Part shown: piece after piece, positions 21,751-28,636 of the stretch
How positions within the stretch are numbered: position 1 is the first letter of the stretch
Layout: each line of letters opens with the position of its first letter
Assembly (NCBI GenBank): GCA_963972175.1
Contig: CAXAVP010000021.1
Location: 1 to 28,636 of the forward strand
DNA: 28,636 bases
Direction of reading: 5' to 3'
Source of the DNA: Arenibacter sp963972175
Lineage (GTDB): Bacteria > Bacteroidota > Bacteroidia > Flavobacteriales > Flavobacteriaceae
Program-made: the position numbers and the translations under genes
Notes under the pieces: model-generated
Databases searched by the model: none
Told to the model about the DNA's origin: nothing
What the model saw: the letters and a program-made list of their open reading frames with translations, nothing else

Positions 21751-22401
21751 CTACAAGCTGCTAAAGTTTAATAATATGTTCTGCCATTTGCCGTCCGTTC
21801 CACGGGTCTTAAACTCATAACCATAACCCTTTACATGGGTGTTATAGGACTCTTTAATAAGTTTTAGTCCTTCTCTCCACCTAGGATCATGAAATTTATC
21901 CTCATGCTGCCATAGGTTCATCACCCGGCCGTACTCCATATCGCCATTGGCGTTACGCTCCAAAAAGCTCATTAGAATCTCGTAAAGCTTTTGGTCCCTC
22001 TTTTTTACGGCATCCCCTAAAAAATCCTTGATAAGCTCCACGGCTTTGGTGCTACGTTCGTCCCAGTTTGGCTCCGTATCACGGCGGCGCACAATTCTAA
22101 GTGTCCCGGTGGCATCTGTAAGGGAAAAGCCTCCCTTGCTCTTTCCTGGCATTTTACCGTACTGGTTTAAGAGAATGGCATGCTCCTCAAAATCTGTATG
22201 GCAAATGGCCTTAAATTTGGCCAAGGAATTATGTAGGTCCATGGCTGTGCTAATGATATCGGACACGGTTGCGTCCCTTTTTTCTTCATAAGCCTTTCGC
22301 TCCCGTTCCTCTTTTGCGGCCCTTTGTTTTTTCTTCTGGTCCATTAGGGCCTCCAGCTCCTCCAAGGTCATCTCGGTAGGGTCTTTAACTGTTTCATTCA
22401 T
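21751..22401 (-). CDS. DUF3164 family protein of Mu-like phages
   Basis: 216 residues. The N-terminal coiled coil (about 15-50, EALMDQKKKQRAAKEERERK) precedes the family core: LAKFKAICHTDFEEHAILLN, KSKGGFSLTDATGTLRIVRR, WDERSTKAVELIKDFLGD and GRVMNLWQHEDKFHDPRW. These match DUF3164, a protein found in the early region of Mu-like phages. Its biochemical role is not known. It follows the 48-residue gene after 11 bases. Confidence 0.8.
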   Translation of the reverse strand: MNETVKDPTEMTLEELEALMDQKKKQRAAKEERERKAYEEKRDATVSDIISTAMDLHNSLAKFKAICHTDFEEHAILLNQYGKMPGKSKGGFSLTDATGTLRIVRRRDTEPNWDERSTKAVELIKDFLGDAVKKRDQKLYEILMSFLERNANGDMEYGRVMNLWQHEDKFHDPRWREGLKLIKESYNTHVKGYGYEFKTRGTDGKWQNILLNFSSL

Positions 22402-22412
22402 ATTCTCTATTT

Positions 22413-22559
22413 TTATGTGGTTACTAATTCTTGTGGATAGGTAATTGCCAGCAGCTTATGGTGGTACTGCTTAACGCCTTCAATGTGCGGGCTGTCCGGA
22501 TAGGTTTTTATCCATCCGCCAATGGCGGCCACTCTGTTGATTAATTCAATGTCATTCAT
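22413..22559 (-). CDS. 48-residue hypothetical protein
   Basis: A short frame starting with an ATGA overlap on the upstream stop (22556-22559). The sequence begins MNDIELINRVAAIGGWIKTY and ends in ITYPQELVTT. The coupling at its start and its fit before DUF3164 support a real gene. No family recognised. Confidence 0.55.
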   Translation of the reverse strand: MNDIELINRVAAIGGWIKTYPDSPHIEGVKQYHHKLLAITYPQELVTT

Positions 22560-22795
22560 GGTGTTATGGTCTTATAAATGTGTTGAACTTTTTCTTCAAG
22601 ATGGGCGGGAATGGTATAGACGGGAATGGCGGTTCCGCTTCCCTCTGCAATCTCGTCCAGGGCGGCCATTAATTTTGCCCGCTCCATGGTAAGGCAAATC
22701 CGCTGCCCAACAGATAGGCCACGGTTGCCCCTTAGGCTCCACCGGTATACATCCAACAATAGGTCTATACGTTCTAAAATCTGTGCTTTATTCAT
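22556..22795 (-). CDS. Small hypothetical early protein
   Basis: 79 residues, helical (AQILERIDLLLDVYRWSLRG, then RICLTMERAKLMAALDEIAE). It overlaps the upstream gene by eight bases and the downstream 48-residue gene by four. No family recognised. Confidence 0.6.
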   Translation of the reverse strand: MNKAQILERIDLLLDVYRWSLRGNRGLSVGQRICLTMERAKLMAALDEIAEGSGTAIPVYTIPAHLEEKVQHIYKTITP

Positions 22796-23144
22796 TGTAT
22801 GCTTTGTCTTTAATTTCTTTTCTTATGGCTTGTAAAATTGCCTTAGGGTAATGCTCCTCTATTGACTTGGGATACTTTATAAATAATTCCAAGTACGTAT
22901 CCGGGTCTATTACTCCAGGCTCCAGATAGTGCTTAAAATCTTCATAGAACTTATTCTCCACATCCTTGATCCATTGATCACAGTACCAGTTGTACAAATA
23001 ATCGTTGGTGGAGAGTTTGCGCTGGGGCATGGCCCATCTATACGCATATTCATTGCACCACTTTTCAAAGCATTGTGTTCTAAAATTGTCATACGCCAAG
23101 TAGGGTATATCCAATGCTTCCCTAATTATCTTATGTTTGTTCAT
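22788..23144 (-). CDS. Hypothetical early protein rich in aromatic residues
   Basis: 118 residues with many Tyr and Trp (DYLYNWYCDQWIKDVENKFY) and a helical C-terminus. It starts five bases after the RecA-like gene ends, and may work with it. No family recognised. Confidence 0.6.
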   Translation of the reverse strand: MNKHKIIREALDIPYLAYDNFRTQCFEKWCNEYAYRWAMPQRKLSTNDYLYNWYCDQWIKDVENKFYEDFKHYLEPGVIDPDTYLELFIKYPKSIEEHYPKAILQAIRKEIKDKAYNE

Positions 23145-23149
23145 GGCTT

Positions 23150-23773
23150 TTATTTAATCTCGTTCCAATATTCTGCGGCACGTTTCGGAAATATTACAAA
23201 AGGTTCTATGCCGCCATAGCGGCTCTTGGGAATGGCCTTATAGCCCTCTATCCATATTTTCACAAAACTTAAATACTCTATTCGCTTGCCACGGCGGCCT
23301 TCTGGTTTTCTACCTTCGGCGTGGCCTACGTAGATGAATACTACCTCCGGAAACTCCTTTTTAAGGGCGGTGTATTCTTTTAGGTTCATTTCAAATAGCT
23401 GCAAACTGTCTATGATCACAAAATTTGCCCTATTGCGGCGCTTTAATCTTTTGCGTAGCTCTTGGTACTGATCCTCTATTAATAGGAATTTGTTACCAAC
23501 GGTTTCCATGCCTACTCTTTTAAGGGCCTTTTCAAAGCTAAGGGCAGTACCTTCCTCCAGACCGTTGTACCACACCGTTCCAAATTGGGTAAGGTACTTG
23601 GCCAACTGGGTGCAGTAGCTTGTTTTTCCATTGCCGCTATGGCCGTAGATAAACCAGGAACCAACTGCCTCTGGTTGCCCAATGTGTTCTTCCCATTTGC
23701 CTGTAAACTCATAGATGTTTCTCTTTTTTCCATATAATTCTGATGTTGGGACAGCTCTCTTTATAGCGGGCAT
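23150..23773 (-). CDS. RecA/DnaB-like P-loop ATPase
   Basis: 207 residues. Walker A is GHSGNGKT (44-51), Walker B FVIID (118-122), with a following SLQLFEMN and a later IYVGHAEGRKPEGRRG that fits a sensor loop of RecA-type ATPases (RadA/DnaB-like core). It stands one gene after the MuB-like ATPase, so this phage has two early ATPases. It may act on single-stranded DNA or on replication handover after transposition; the exact role is inferred. Confidence 0.75.
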   Translation of the reverse strand: MPAIKRAVPTSELYGKKRNIYEFTGKWEEHIGQPEAVGSWFIYGHSGNGKTSYCTQLAKYLTQFGTVWYNGLEEGTALSFEKALKRVGMETVGNKFLLIEDQYQELRKRLKRRNRANFVIIDSLQLFEMNLKEYTALKKEFPEVVFIYVGHAEGRKPEGRRGKRIEYLSFVKIWIEGYKAIPKSRYGGIEPFVIFPKRAAEYWNEIK

Positions 23774-23795
23774 TCATATAGTGTTTAAGCGGTTT

Positions 23796-24047
23796 TTAAT
23801 AGTGTTGTGTTGGAGGCGTATCCCAGGGGACACAGGCATCTGTTATTATGAACTTATGGGCAACCCCTTCCAAGGTGAAATCTTGAGGAACCCTGTAGCC
23901 CTGCAGGGTTTCCTTTAGCCTATAATGCTCAGCGTTCTCTTCTTTCTCATAATGGTTGAACTGGATTTTACACGGCATTTCTTCCTTTTCGCAAGAGGTA
24001 AAGGCCATTAACAAAGCCGCCAGTATTATGGTGCTATTCCTTTTCAT
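23796..24047 (-). CDS. Early surface-lipoprotein candidate
   Basis: 83 residues with a lipoprotein signal (MKRNSTIILAALLMAFTSC, Cys19). The residues after the Cys are E-K-E-E, matching the Bacteroidota lipoprotein export signal (K at +3, acidic at +4 and +5) that sends lipoproteins to the cell surface. The start overlaps the end of the MuB-like gene by 14 bases, so it is made early. A surface lipoprotein made at this time suggests superinfection exclusion or receptor masking. No family recognised for the mature part. Confidence 0.65.
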   Translation of the reverse strand: MKRNSTIILAALLMAFTSCEKEEMPCKIQFNHYEKEENAEHYRLKETLQGYRVPQDFTLEGVAHKFIITDACVPWDTPPTQHY

Positions 24048-24915
24048 GTTCCTCAGTATTTTTGGTGGTTTTCTTTTTCTTGTTTGCGTAAATTTTACGC
24101 TTAACCCTTCTTAAATCCCCTTCGCTATCTTCAATGATATTCTTTAGCTCTGAGCGTACCATAATGCCGTTTGCGGTGCATATCTGCGATATATCGGTAC
24201 TGCTAACCTCCTTGAGTTCTATGAACTTTCGGCCCAATCGGCTATAGATTTCACGATATCCACGTTTATTAAGCCGTATGCCACGGTCAATCCGTTTTTT
24301 AAGGTGGTTAGTTGCCATCAGGACAATCCCGCAATGGTCCTCCAGTTGATTGTATAGGGTGATGAAAAAATACAGTACCTGGTCCGTCAATTTATCCGCC
24401 TCATCCATTATGATCATGGGGGCATCCTTCATTTTTAAATGCTTTACGGCCTCGCTCATCATTTCTGCCACGGTGAGGCCGCTAAAGTCACGCCCCATGG
24501 CCGTAAGAAGCTCGCTTAAAAAATATTTACGGTTCCAGTACTCATTGCATTGTAAGAGATAGGCGTTCTTATGGTTGGCACAGTATTGACGGGCCGCAAA
24601 GCTTTTACCGCAACCTGCATTGCCTGTTATTCCAAACACTAAACTATCCAAATGGGCATCCCTGAAGAGTTTGGTGAGTTTTTTATAGTTCACCGTTTCA
24701 ACGGCTTCCCAATGGTTGGGATTATAGTCTATCTGGGCTGCTATATTGCGCCACATGGTGTCTTTTATATACTCCCAATTGCTGTTCAGAACTTGGCTAA
24801 TGGTGGCGGAACTAACACCTTTTAGGCTGTTGGCTGCGGCATTTTGCGAAGCAAAACGATTTACGTAGGTTTTTAATGCCTGTTGAATTTCTTGCTTTTG
24901 GACTTTTGTTGACAT
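24034..24915 (-). CDS. MuB-like AAA+ ATPase, transposition target activator
   Basis: 293 residues. The N-terminal 60 or so hold an HTH-like segment (ANSLKGVSSATISQVLNSNW). The AAA+ core has Walker A GNAGCGKS (98-105), Walker B MIIMDEAD (167-174) and sensor I VLMATN (198-203). The tail is Lys-rich. N-terminal HTH plus AAA+ next to the transposase is the MuB arrangement; MuB coats target DNA, gives target immunity and activates the transposase. It lies 66 bases after the transposase gene, and the gap holds a 10-bp inverted repeat. Confidence 0.9.
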   Translation of the reverse strand: MSTKVQKQEIQQALKTYVNRFASQNAAANSLKGVSSATISQVLNSNWEYIKDTMWRNIAAQIDYNPNHWEAVETVNYKKLTKLFRDAHLDSLVFGITGNAGCGKSFAARQYCANHKNAYLLQCNEYWNRKYFLSELLTAMGRDFSGLTVAEMMSEAVKHLKMKDAPMIIMDEADKLTDQVLYFFITLYNQLEDHCGIVLMATNHLKKRIDRGIRLNKRGYREIYSRLGRKFIELKEVSSTDISQICTANGIMVRSELKNIIEDSEGDLRRVKRKIYANKKKKTTKNTEEHEKE

Positions 24916-24948
24916 AAATTTGGATTTTTAATTACACATTTTTTAACG

Positions 24949-24974
24949 GCCCTATAGGATGCAGCCTATGGGGC
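24949..24974. other. Inverted repeat between the transposase and MuB-like genes
   Basis: Ten-base arms (24949-24958 and 24965-24974) pair fully on the plus strand, including one G-T pair, and with one mismatch on the minus strand. The plus strand then has TGTATTTTT. It could modulate translation or processing of the early transcript, or end an antisense RNA. Confidence 0.4.
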
Positions 24975-24981
24975 TGTATTT

Positions 24982-27006
24982 TTACATATCGTCATAGATA
25001 TCGTCCTCATCGTCCGATACCATGACCATATTGGATATTTTCTTTTGATAGGCCCCGATCTCCTCACCTTGGCCTTTATTTGCTTTATTTTGCTTGTTTT
25101 TCTTGGATTGGCTCTCCATTCCTTTTAAGGCAGGGGAGTTAAGGCCGTACTGTTCTGGAAGCATGCCGTTCTGTTCCAAGATGGCGTCCATTTTGTCCCT
25201 GACCGCCATACGGCGATTTTTATTAAGGGCATCCACTTGTTGTATAAAACTGGCTTCCCATACTTCCTGTTCTTGTTTGCCTCTATGGATCTCCACTTTG
25301 GTTTCTGCAGCAGTAAGGAACCTTAGCCCTAGCGGGGTCATTTCATAGAGGTAGATCATGCTCATATCCTCAGGATCAAATTTTACATGCACTTTGCGGT
25401 CTACGTTACTCGCAAGCCAATCCACATCCGGCAATCTATCCTCGTTATATGGGACATAGGTGTATTTCTGCTTTTTCTCTGTGAAGGTGATCCCGAAGGC
25501 GGTAACCGTTACCGGCTTTTCCCTCTCTATCCAGAATATGTCTACCATTTCAAACATTCCTATAGCAGGGGCTTTAGGATTGTTACTGGCGTAGTACATT
25601 TCTATTCTTGGTTCACCAGTTTTATGGTGTGGAGCCTGGTTCCATTCTGTACGCCTCTTGGCATAGACCTCCTTAATCTCTTCCAGTGTTGGTAAATTGG
25701 CAGTATTGGCGGTAAACATCTCGGCATTTAACTTGCTTTCTTCCTTTTTTGCTGTGATATTCTGGCCAGTAAAGAACCAGTCACGTTTAAGGAATTGCTG
25801 TTGAAACCTACCAAAGGCACTCTCTATTGTCTTGGATTTACCATTGTAAGGCTGTGTTTTTATACTTATCCTGGATACTTTTCCCAAGAAATTCCCAGCG
25901 GCCAGTTTACTGTGTCCTCCTTGGCCGTCAAAGCCAATTTGATAAGGCCTATGACCAGAAGTTTTCACGGCCATCTTATAGGCAAAATATTGGGCCTCGT
26001 AGTCCTCTGTTTTACTTATGTGGTAGCCCAATAGTACCTCGCTAAAGGCATCCATTACCTCATAGACCTGGCAAGTGGCCACTTTTCCGTTTTCGTCCCT
26101 GTAGAAGTAGTTTAGCTTGGTTCCGTCACTGTACCAAAGGCTGTCCCTCATACTTGGCATTTTGGTGGAGTGTTGATAGCTTCTTTTCTCTTTGGATTTT
26201 AGTTCGCCGTAGCGATAACCTTCCCATAACATTTTAATATCTGGATGCTGCAGGTAGTTGTAAAGCGTTTTTTCGTCCTTTAGCTTCTTCCAACCTTCAT
26301 TTTCCGCTTTTTCGTTGTATTCTGCTAGTAATTGGGCAAAATTGGCCACCTTTTTAACCCTGTCCGCCCAACGTGCAATGACCCATATTTTTGCGTTGTC
26401 GTTAATTTTCTCCGAGTTCTTGTGCCCGTGGCCACCATGGATAAGGGATTCGTAGGAGTTCTCTACAAATGCATCGTACTTACGTCTTAGTGATCTGTGG
26501 TTTTTGGGAAGGGCATGTGGCCAAGTGTGCCTTGGTAAAGAGTGGACTACCTCGGCCAATTTCTTCCAGGTTGCGGAGATGCCTCCGGAACCTAATGCCT
26601 TTGTTTTTAGGATGCGGTCATTAAGTACCCGGTTAATAGCGTTCATAATGGCGGCCTCTGCAGCATACTTCCGTTGAATATCCTCTGCTATTGCATCCCC
26701 AGACTCCAATGTATAATTAGCGTAGAACTGGACAGCCTTGGGGTCCCGTTCCATATAATCCGCAAAAATGATATGCTTGGCCGTTTCCGTAGGATCGCCG
26801 TACTTATCAATAATGATCTCTTGGTATTCCTGAGGAATACTTACCCAGGCAATCAGGGCTGGGGTATTCTTTCCACCTGCTTTCCGAAGTACATTGAATG
26901 GGCCACGGCGTGTATAATTGTCGTAGTGATACTTCTTCATCACCTTGGCACCTTTGTAGAGCCAGCCGCCATGGACGCATAATTGATTATTATAATGCTC
27001 AAACAT
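24982..27006 (-). CDS. MuA-like DDE transposase
   Basis: 674 residues. The catalytic core is visible: Asp294 in LWYSDGTKLNYFY, Asp360 in QIGFDGQGGHSK and Glu395 in KSKTIESAFGRFQ. The first spacing (66) matches MuA (67), but D360 to E395 is 35, shorter than in MuA (56) and equal to the retroviral D,D35E spacing. The N-terminal 280 residues should hold end-binding domains, and the beta-rich part near 490-590 fits the domain after the core. The tail ends in an acidic DDEDDIYDDM. It integrates and replicates the phage by transposition. Confidence 0.93.
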   Translation of the reverse strand: MFEHYNNQLCVHGGWLYKGAKVMKKYHYDNYTRRGPFNVLRKAGGKNTPALIAWVSIPQEYQEIIIDKYGDPTETAKHIIFADYMERDPKAVQFYANYTLESGDAIAEDIQRKYAAEAAIMNAINRVLNDRILKTKALGSGGISATWKKLAEVVHSLPRHTWPHALPKNHRSLRRKYDAFVENSYESLIHGGHGHKNSEKINDNAKIWVIARWADRVKKVANFAQLLAEYNEKAENEGWKKLKDEKTLYNYLQHPDIKMLWEGYRYGELKSKEKRSYQHSTKMPSMRDSLWYSDGTKLNYFYRDENGKVATCQVYEVMDAFSEVLLGYHISKTEDYEAQYFAYKMAVKTSGHRPYQIGFDGQGGHSKLAAGNFLGKVSRISIKTQPYNGKSKTIESAFGRFQQQFLKRDWFFTGQNITAKKEESKLNAEMFTANTANLPTLEEIKEVYAKRRTEWNQAPHHKTGEPRIEMYYASNNPKAPAIGMFEMVDIFWIEREKPVTVTAFGITFTEKKQKYTYVPYNEDRLPDVDWLASNVDRKVHVKFDPEDMSMIYLYEMTPLGLRFLTAAETKVEIHRGKQEQEVWEASFIQQVDALNKNRRMAVRDKMDAILEQNGMLPEQYGLNSPALKGMESQSKKNKQNKANKGQGEEIGAYQKKISNMVMVSDDEDDIYDDM

Positions 27007-27017
27007 ATATCAAAGAT

Positions 27018-27215
27018 TTATTGGGATACTGGAGTAAAGAGCTTAACAGTATCCTTAATGCCGTTGTAAATATCCAACGATAGTTTTGTATTCAACTCTC
27101 TGTTGCCAGATAGTATCATTTTTACATAGGTATGACTGCAGCCAAATTTTCGGGCCAGTGGAGCCACTTTACCCTTCATTATCTCTTTTTCTTCCTCTGT
27201 GAATTTTGGTTTCAT
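27018..27215 (-). CDS. Ner/Cro-like early regulator
   Basis: 65 residues with an HTH (about 14-37: KVAPLARKFGCSHTYVKMI). It is the first gene of the early operon, 11 bases before the transposase and divergent from the repressor, the place of Ner in Mu and of Cro in lambda. It probably dampens both early and repressor promoters; this is inferred from position and fold. Confidence 0.75.
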   Translation of the reverse strand: MKPKFTEEEKEIMKGKVAPLARKFGCSHTYVKMILSGNRELNTKLSLDIYNGIKDTVKLFTPVSQ

Positions 27216-27243
27216 GTTTTTTACGTACTTTAACTATGTGAAA

Positions 27244-27275
27244 CAAAACTAAAGTAAATATACAACACTAACAAA
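27244..27275 (-). promoter_or_regulatory. Early promoter, Bacteroidota type
   Basis: On the minus strand TTTG (27272-27275) is followed after 20 bases by TAGTTTTG (27244-27251), a full match to the Bacteroidota -33/-7 consensus TTTG and TAnnTTTG. Transcription would start near 27237, about 22 bases before the Ner-like gene. Confidence 0.7.
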
Positions 27276-27292
27276 TATTTGAAGTAAATATA
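27252..27292. promoter_or_regulatory. Direct-repeat operators in the repressor/early control region
   Basis: AAGTAAATATA occurs at 27252-27262, inside the early promoter spacer, and at 27282-27292, touching the repressor start. The two are exactly 30 bases apart, about three helical turns. A partial inverted copy (TACTTT) lies at 27226-27231. These are good candidates for repressor and Ner-like binding. Confidence 0.55.
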
Positions 27293-27993
27293 TGTCACTT
27301 CTAAAAAGGATTGATGATTTTATACAACACCTTGGAATCAGCTACAATAAGTTTGAAAACACTGTAGGTGCTAGTCGTGGCGGTGTTTCAGCAGCTATTA
27401 GGATGAATAGAAACATAGGTGTTAATATTATTGAAAATATACTACAAAAGTATCCTCAACTTAATAGTGAATGGCTACTTCGAGGAGAGGGTGAAATGCT
27501 CAAAATATCCGATGATCGGTTACATGAACCCAATGAAACATACCTCTTAAGAACTGATAAAGTGACAGATATGCAGGCTATTCCGTTATACAATTTGGAA
27601 GCTACTGCGGGTTTGGTCGAACTTTTTCAACACGTCAACGAAAAAACGCCTATAGATTATTTAAGCATTCCGAACCTTCCAAAATCGGACGGAGCTGTAT
27701 TTGTTACCGGGGATTCTATGTACCCATTACTCAAATCTGGGGACATTGTAATCTATAAGCAAGTCCACAATATAGAAGAGGGAATATTTTGGGGGGAGAT
27801 GTATTTGGTGTCTGTTGATATAGACGGAGAAGAATATATATCCGTGAAATACATTCAGAAAAGTGACCAGGGCGATGACTACATAAAGTTAGTTTCCCAA
27901 AATGGACATCACCAACCCAAAGATATCCGTAAAGATAGGATTAGGGCCATTGCTATGATCAAGGCAAGTGTACGAATCAATGCCATGAGATAA
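27292..27993 (+). CDS. LexA/CI-like phage repressor (S24 peptidase)
   Basis: 233 residues. The N-terminal 65 form an HTH DNA-binding domain (ISYNKFENTVGASRGGVSAA) with WLLRGEGEML, common in Bacteroidota repressors. The C-terminal half is an S24 peptidase: cleavage site ETAG-like ATAG with Ala106-Gly107, nucleophile Ser142 (TGDSMYP) and Lys186 (SVKYIQ). The spacing of 44 suits CI/LexA. It should keep the prophage silent and be cut after RecA activation. It is divergent from the early operon with only 76 bases between start codons. Confidence 0.9.
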   Translation: MSLLKRIDDFIQHLGISYNKFENTVGASRGGVSAAIRMNRNIGVNIIENILQKYPQLNSEWLLRGEGEMLKISDDRLHEPNETYLLRTDKVTDMQAIPLYNLEATAGLVELFQHVNEKTPIDYLSIPNLPKSDGAVFVTGDSMYPLLKSGDIVIYKQVHNIEEGIFWGEMYLVSVDIDGEEYISVKYIQKSDQGDDYIKLVSQNGHHQPKDIRKDRIRAIAMIKASVRINAMR

Positions 27994-28016
27994 GCCGCAT
28001 TTCACAAAAAATACAC

Positions 28017-28144
28017 ACGTTTTTTTAAACTAATATATCTAATCTGCTGATATATATGATTTTAGTGGTTTCTAGTTTGTTGTATTACGTGCATTATCCC
28101 CCTTGTTTTAACACTTTTTGTTGATTTTGGAGGTAAAAAAACGT
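28017..28144. repeat. Inverted repeat near the prophage end
   Basis: ACGTTTTTTTA at 28017-28027 and TAAAAAAACGT at 28134-28144 are perfect 11-base inverted copies in the AT-rich DNA after the repressor gene. They may be transposase or host-factor sites near the phage end. The exact end cannot be set without the other prophage end. Apart from this, 27994-28170 holds no gene I can support. Confidence 0.35.
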
Positions 28145-28175
28145 ATTAAAGGGTTGTTTTCAAGCTTAATTTTAC

Positions 28176-28301
28176 ATGAAAATGACTGCCCAAATGACTG
28201 CCCAAACGACTGCCCAAACCTCTTTTTTTTACTTAATGGATAAAAATATACACGTTGCTCTGAAGAAGATCTTCGCAAGAAAAATTAGGACTGTTTGCTA
28301 A
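28176..28301 (+). CDS. Possible 41-residue ORF with MTAQ repeats
   Basis: A short frame starting MKMTAQMTAQTTAQTSFFYL and ending in a basic helix (LKKIFARKIRTVC). The repeat comes from three tandem 12-base units. No family recognised and no clear ribosome site; it may be chance within host or end-region DNA. Confidence 0.25.
   Translation: MKMTAQMTAQTTAQTSFFYLMDKNIHVALKKIFARKIRTVC
28180..28215. repeat. Three tandem 12-base repeats
   Basis: AAATGACTGCCC at 28180-28191 and 28192-28203 and AAACGACTGCCC at 28204-28215 follow without gaps. They lie close to where the prophage must end, so they may be protein-binding sites; a coding repeat in a short ORF is the alternative. Confidence 0.6.
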
Positions 28302-28557
28302 TGAACAAAGCCCCATATAGGCTTTAAATAAGGCTAATACAGGGCTTTTAGGTGTTTATTGTGGTGCAGATTAAAGCGATTGATTTAATACGCCTTTAAA
28401 AGGTCTTTAAAATTAAGTGAGGATTCAACGTAATTCAATTTCTGTACTATTCAATTTTTATACTACATTTGTCAAAAACTTGGCAAACCGCCCGTTTTTA
28501 CTGGCTTTTTCGCCCTTTTTATATTATTATATTGTTGTACTATTCATTATTACCCCC
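28302..28557. other. AT-rich intergenic DNA with small hairpins
   Basis: No supported gene. AAAGCC/GGCTTT (around 28307-28326) and a wider AAAGCCC/GGGCTTT pairing (28307-28348) are the only structures seen. This is probably host DNA beyond the prophage end. Confidence 0.4.
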
Positions 28558-28635
28558 TTATACCTCTTGGTCTACAGTGTGGGCTTGGGCAGCTACTCCG
28601 ATAAAAAGAACAAAAATTAAAGTAAAAAGCGTTTT
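28558..28635 (-). CDS. Possible partial small secreted peptide (host)
   Basis: From the right edge an open minus-strand frame reads KTLFTLIFVLFIGVAAQA then HTVDQEV and stops at 28558. It looks like a signal peptide with cleavage after AQA and a mature part of only seven residues. The start codon would lie a few bases outside the window. Flavobacteria have many short secreted proteins; a truncated gene is also possible. Confidence 0.3.
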   Translation of the reverse strand, partial: KTLFTLIFVLFIGVAAQAHTVDQEV

Positions 28636-28636
28636 C

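Noticed and set aside
28180..28215. CRISPR array reading of the three tandem 12-base repeats
   Set aside because: The units are 12 bases with no spacers, and there are no cas genes.
28417..28620. A 67-codon hydrophobic plus-strand frame at the right end
   Set aside because: It starts with GTG in AT-rich DNA, its hydrophobicity follows from T-rich codons, and it overlaps the signal-peptide-like frame on the other strand.
1..28636. tRNA or rRNA genes
   Set aside because: I saw no cloverleaf or rRNA signature on either strand.

Overview
The window is almost entirely one Mu-like transposable prophage in a Bacteroidota host, most likely Flavobacteriia. The host call rests on three things. A promoter matching the Bacteroidota pattern TTTG-N20-TAnnTTTG reads into the early genes (27244-27275). 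Most start codons follow A-rich leaders rather than strong Shine-Dalgarno sequences. An early lipoprotein carries the Bacteroidota surface-export signature C-x-K-E-E. The window opens inside a tail-fibre gene, so the distal end of the prophage is missing. The repressor-proximal end lies somewhere in the AT-rich 28.0-28.5 kb, followed by what looks like host DNA.

Layout. (1) 1-9722, minus strand, read right to left: prohead protease/scaffold, major capsid protein, a membrane/coiled-coil lysis candidate, an endolysin joined to a spanin-like lipoprotein module, a Lys/Ala/Glu repeat protein, tail tube, a pair of tail chaperone frames overlapping in -1 register, tape measure, distal-tail-like protein, and a collagen-like fibre (partial). 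(2) 9723-9893: divergent late control region with three copies of a CTAAGTATGCAC-type motif. (3) 9894-16068, plus strand: small and large terminase, gp36-like protein, a portal-MuF-nuclease fusion, gpG-like morphogenesis protein and a tail-completion-like protein. (4) 16028-16959, minus: an HTH-like candidate late regulator and a lipoprotein, behind a fourth copy of the late motif. (5) 17061-18259, minus: a BRO-type antirepressor unit preceded by a heavily base-paired leader. (6) 18259-27215, minus: a tightly packed early operon of about twenty genes running from a Ner/Cro-like regulator, MuA-like transposase and MuB-like ATPase through a lipoprotein, a RecA-like ATPase, DUF3164, DUF4406 and many small proteins. 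Five of the genes have fewer than 60 codons and are supported by ATGA/TAATG junctions or short, in-register overlaps. (7) 27292-27993, plus: a LexA/CI-like repressor divergent from the early operon.

How it works together (inference from families): the self-cleavable repressor holds the early promoter off. On derepression the transposase and MuB replicate the phage by transposition. A regulator, possibly the 16028-16387 product, then switches on the two divergent late arms through the CTAAGTATGCAC sites. The head genes are Mu-type, but the tail genes (tube, frameshifted chaperone, long tape measure, Dit-like protein, no sheath) point to a long non-contractile tail.

Items most worth follow-up: the endolysin-spanin join across an A7 tract, the portal-MuF-nuclease fusion, two candidate structured RNAs (18.0-18.2 kb and 15.0 kb, both minus strand), the shared late-control motif, and the hydrophobic N-terminus of the capsid protein.
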